Assembly (NCBI GenBank): GCA_964519405.1
Contig: CAZFLA010000004.1
Location: forward strand, 1-64,000
Length of the DNA stretch: 64,000 nucleotides
Reading direction: 5' to 3'
DNA from: G963677485 sp964519405
GTDB lineage: Bacteria > Armatimonadota > HRBIN16
Shown here: positions 62,998 to 64,000 of the stretch, one piece after another
Layout: every line of letters starts with the position of its first letter
How positions within the stretch are numbered: position 1 is the first letter of the stretch
Translations under genes and position numbers: made by a program
Notes under the pieces: model-generated
Told to the model about the DNA's origin: nothing
What the model saw: the letters and a program-made list of their open reading frames with translations, nothing else
The model's database searches: none

Positions 62998-63393
62998 ATG
63001 AACATAGTGATCACACTCAACACGAAACACATCGCAGCCGCTGCAGCGATTATCGGTATCGTTGGACTTGCAGCATGCAGCCAAAAAGCTGTTTCATCTG
63101 CAAAGTTTGGCACAACACTTAAAGCACAGAAGATTGAGCTCACTGACCCCAATGGCAACATTCGATCAGAAATGACGGCCGCTGAAGATGGTTTCAAAAT
63201 GTTTTGTTATGACGCTAAAGGAAAAACTGTCTTCACTATTGTAAACCGCGATCAACCCGATGGTAAGAGCACTGTTTCGATGAACCTGCTCAGCAAAGAG
63301 AGCAATGTAGTGCTGACGACAATTAACGGCGGTGTCGTGGAGATCGTCTCGGCGAATGGGCAAAAAGCCACCATCAAACCCGAAGCTAAGTAA
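62998..63393 (+). CDS. Small lipoprotein of unknown function
   Basis: 131 aa. Signal with lipobox IVGLAAC, Cys near 27. After it come strands with an LTDPNGNIRSEMTAAEDGFKMF-type repeat and GGVVEIVSANGQKATI, a short all-beta domain. GGAGG 10 bases before ATG 62998 decides the start over an in-frame 62947. Ends 27 bases before the mannosidase-like gene, so probably co-transcribed. Family not recognised. Confidence 0.75.
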   Translation: MNIVITLNTKHIAAAAAIIGIVGLAACSQKAVSSAKFGTTLKAQKIELTDPNGNIRSEMTAAEDGFKMFCYDAKGKTVFTIVNRDQPDGKSTVSMNLLSKESNVVLTTINGGVVEIVSANGQKATIKPEAK

Positions 63394-63420
63394 ACCAATA
63401 AATACGGAGATTTCGCATAG

Positions 63421-64000
63421 ATGGCTAAATTTGAAGCTATACATGACACCATATACAGTAAAATCCGGTCGATTGATGAAGCAAGTTTCATACCGACATG
63501 GTCACACCAATTTGGCGGTGATGCCTCACTGCTAGAATCCGAAATCGACTCGAATTGGCCTGTTATTAACACCGGATATTCCTGGTCATCTGCCTTAGGT
63601 GACGCTTGGTTCCGAAGCAAACTAGATATACCAACTGTCGTTGAAGGTATCGAGCTTAATAACACAAAACTGAGTTTTGAATTTATTATGCCCATCGGAG
63701 CGGCTTTCTATGTTGATGGTGTTAAGCGTTATTATGAGCCAAGCTGGGCAGATTCCCGAGCTATCCCTCTGGTGATTTCGGAAAATCTGCAGGCAGGAAA
63801 ACCACTCGATCTAGCTATCTGTGCGAACAAAGGCGACGGATTCGGCCTATTGCTGTCTACTCGACTCTATTTTCACGTTCTGGAAGAGCTGCGGTTCAAG
63901 CTACAATTGGTGATCGCACAGTTTCAATTCGCTCAGTTTATAGCCGGTGACTGTACCGATAAGCTTCAAGTCATTGATGCCGCACTATCTGCGCTGAACA
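63421..64000 (+). CDS. Alpha-mannosidase (GH38) N-terminal part, cut by window edge
   Basis: 193 visible residues, open at the right edge. The N-terminus matches the jelly-roll domain of GH38 alpha-mannosidases in general character: GYSWSSALGDAWFRSKLDIP, then a beta-rich segment (FEFIMPIGAAFYVDGVKR) and helices towards the catalytic barrel that lies outside the window. Cytosolic; no signal peptide. GGAG 11 bases before the ATG. The GH38 assignment rests on this domain only. Confidence 0.6.
   Translation, partial: MAKFEAIHDTIYSKIRSIDEASFIPTWSHQFGGDASLLESEIDSNWPVINTGYSWSSALGDAWFRSKLDIPTVVEGIELNNTKLSFEFIMPIGAAFYVDGVKRYYEPSWADSRAIPLVISENLQAGKPLDLAICANKGDGFGLLLSTRLYFHVLEELRFKLQLVIAQFQFAQFIAGDCTDKLQVIDAALSALN

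Overview
The window is a piece of a draft bacterial chromosome. It has two runs of N (18616-18625 and 29616-29647), each inside a real gene, and a GC content of roughly half by eye. It encodes an outer-membrane, LPS-type cell: lpxC, fabZ, lpxA, lpxB, lpxD, waaA, an MsbA-like exporter, bamA, ompH and tamB. It also encodes a SepF cell-division protein in a yggS-sepF-proC cluster, which is typical of terrabacterial lineages. LPS genes together with SepF, secreted proteins ending in a dockerin-like segment, and many sugar-active enzymes suggest Armatimonadota or a related diderm terrabacterial group. This is inference; no 16S gene is present. The genes are densely packed, ATGA/GTGA overlaps are common, and no gene-free stretch exceeds about 300 bases. 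No tRNA, rRNA, CRISPR array, transposase or phage gene was seen.

Layout. 1-3457: ricT-fmdB-metG (metG runs off the left edge), a small membrane protein and a rhamnose mutarotase, all on minus. 3564-8467: a small membrane protein, ychF, uvrB and lnt on plus. 8394-25288: a continuous minus-strand block of 13 genes, lipA-tamB-bamA-ompH-lipoprotein-lpxD-lpxC-fabZ-lpxA-lpxB-msbA-lpxJ-like-waaA. This is an almost complete envelope-building cluster covering lipoylation, outer-membrane protein insertion, lipid A synthesis, Kdo transfer and flipping. 25415-30136: a lytic transglycosylase, a second ABC exporter, hisI and an MFS transporter broken by a gap. 30267-34716: pstSCAB-phoU phosphate uptake. 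34734-38584: yggS-sepF-proC facing ruvC-recO-deoC. 38761-44667: a glycosyltransferase, a peroxiredoxin/thioredoxin pair, and an overlapping hemW-trm1-permease operon.

44823-58007 is the most accessory part. It has an orphan methanol methyltransferase (MtaB) with a palindrome upstream, two TIM-barrel glycosidase-like genes, a three-gene operon of large exported proteins (phosphodiester-glycosidase domain, dockerin-like tail, HAF repeats), tyrS, and a GH32 fructosidase. 58156-64000: a hybrid histidine kinase with a PocR-like sensory domain, tcdA-tatD, a small lipoprotein and the start of a GH38-type alpha-mannosidase.

Taken together the cell looks like a glycan-degrading heterotroph (fructans, galactosides, mannosides, rhamnose) that may also handle methanol released from plant material. 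Points most worth a second look are the orphan MtaB, the exported operon at 50111-54908, the Trm1-type tRNA methyltransferase in a bacterium, the unexplained OmpH-like lipoprotein inside the LPS cluster, and several promoters whose -10 box sits only 6-9 bases before the start codon.
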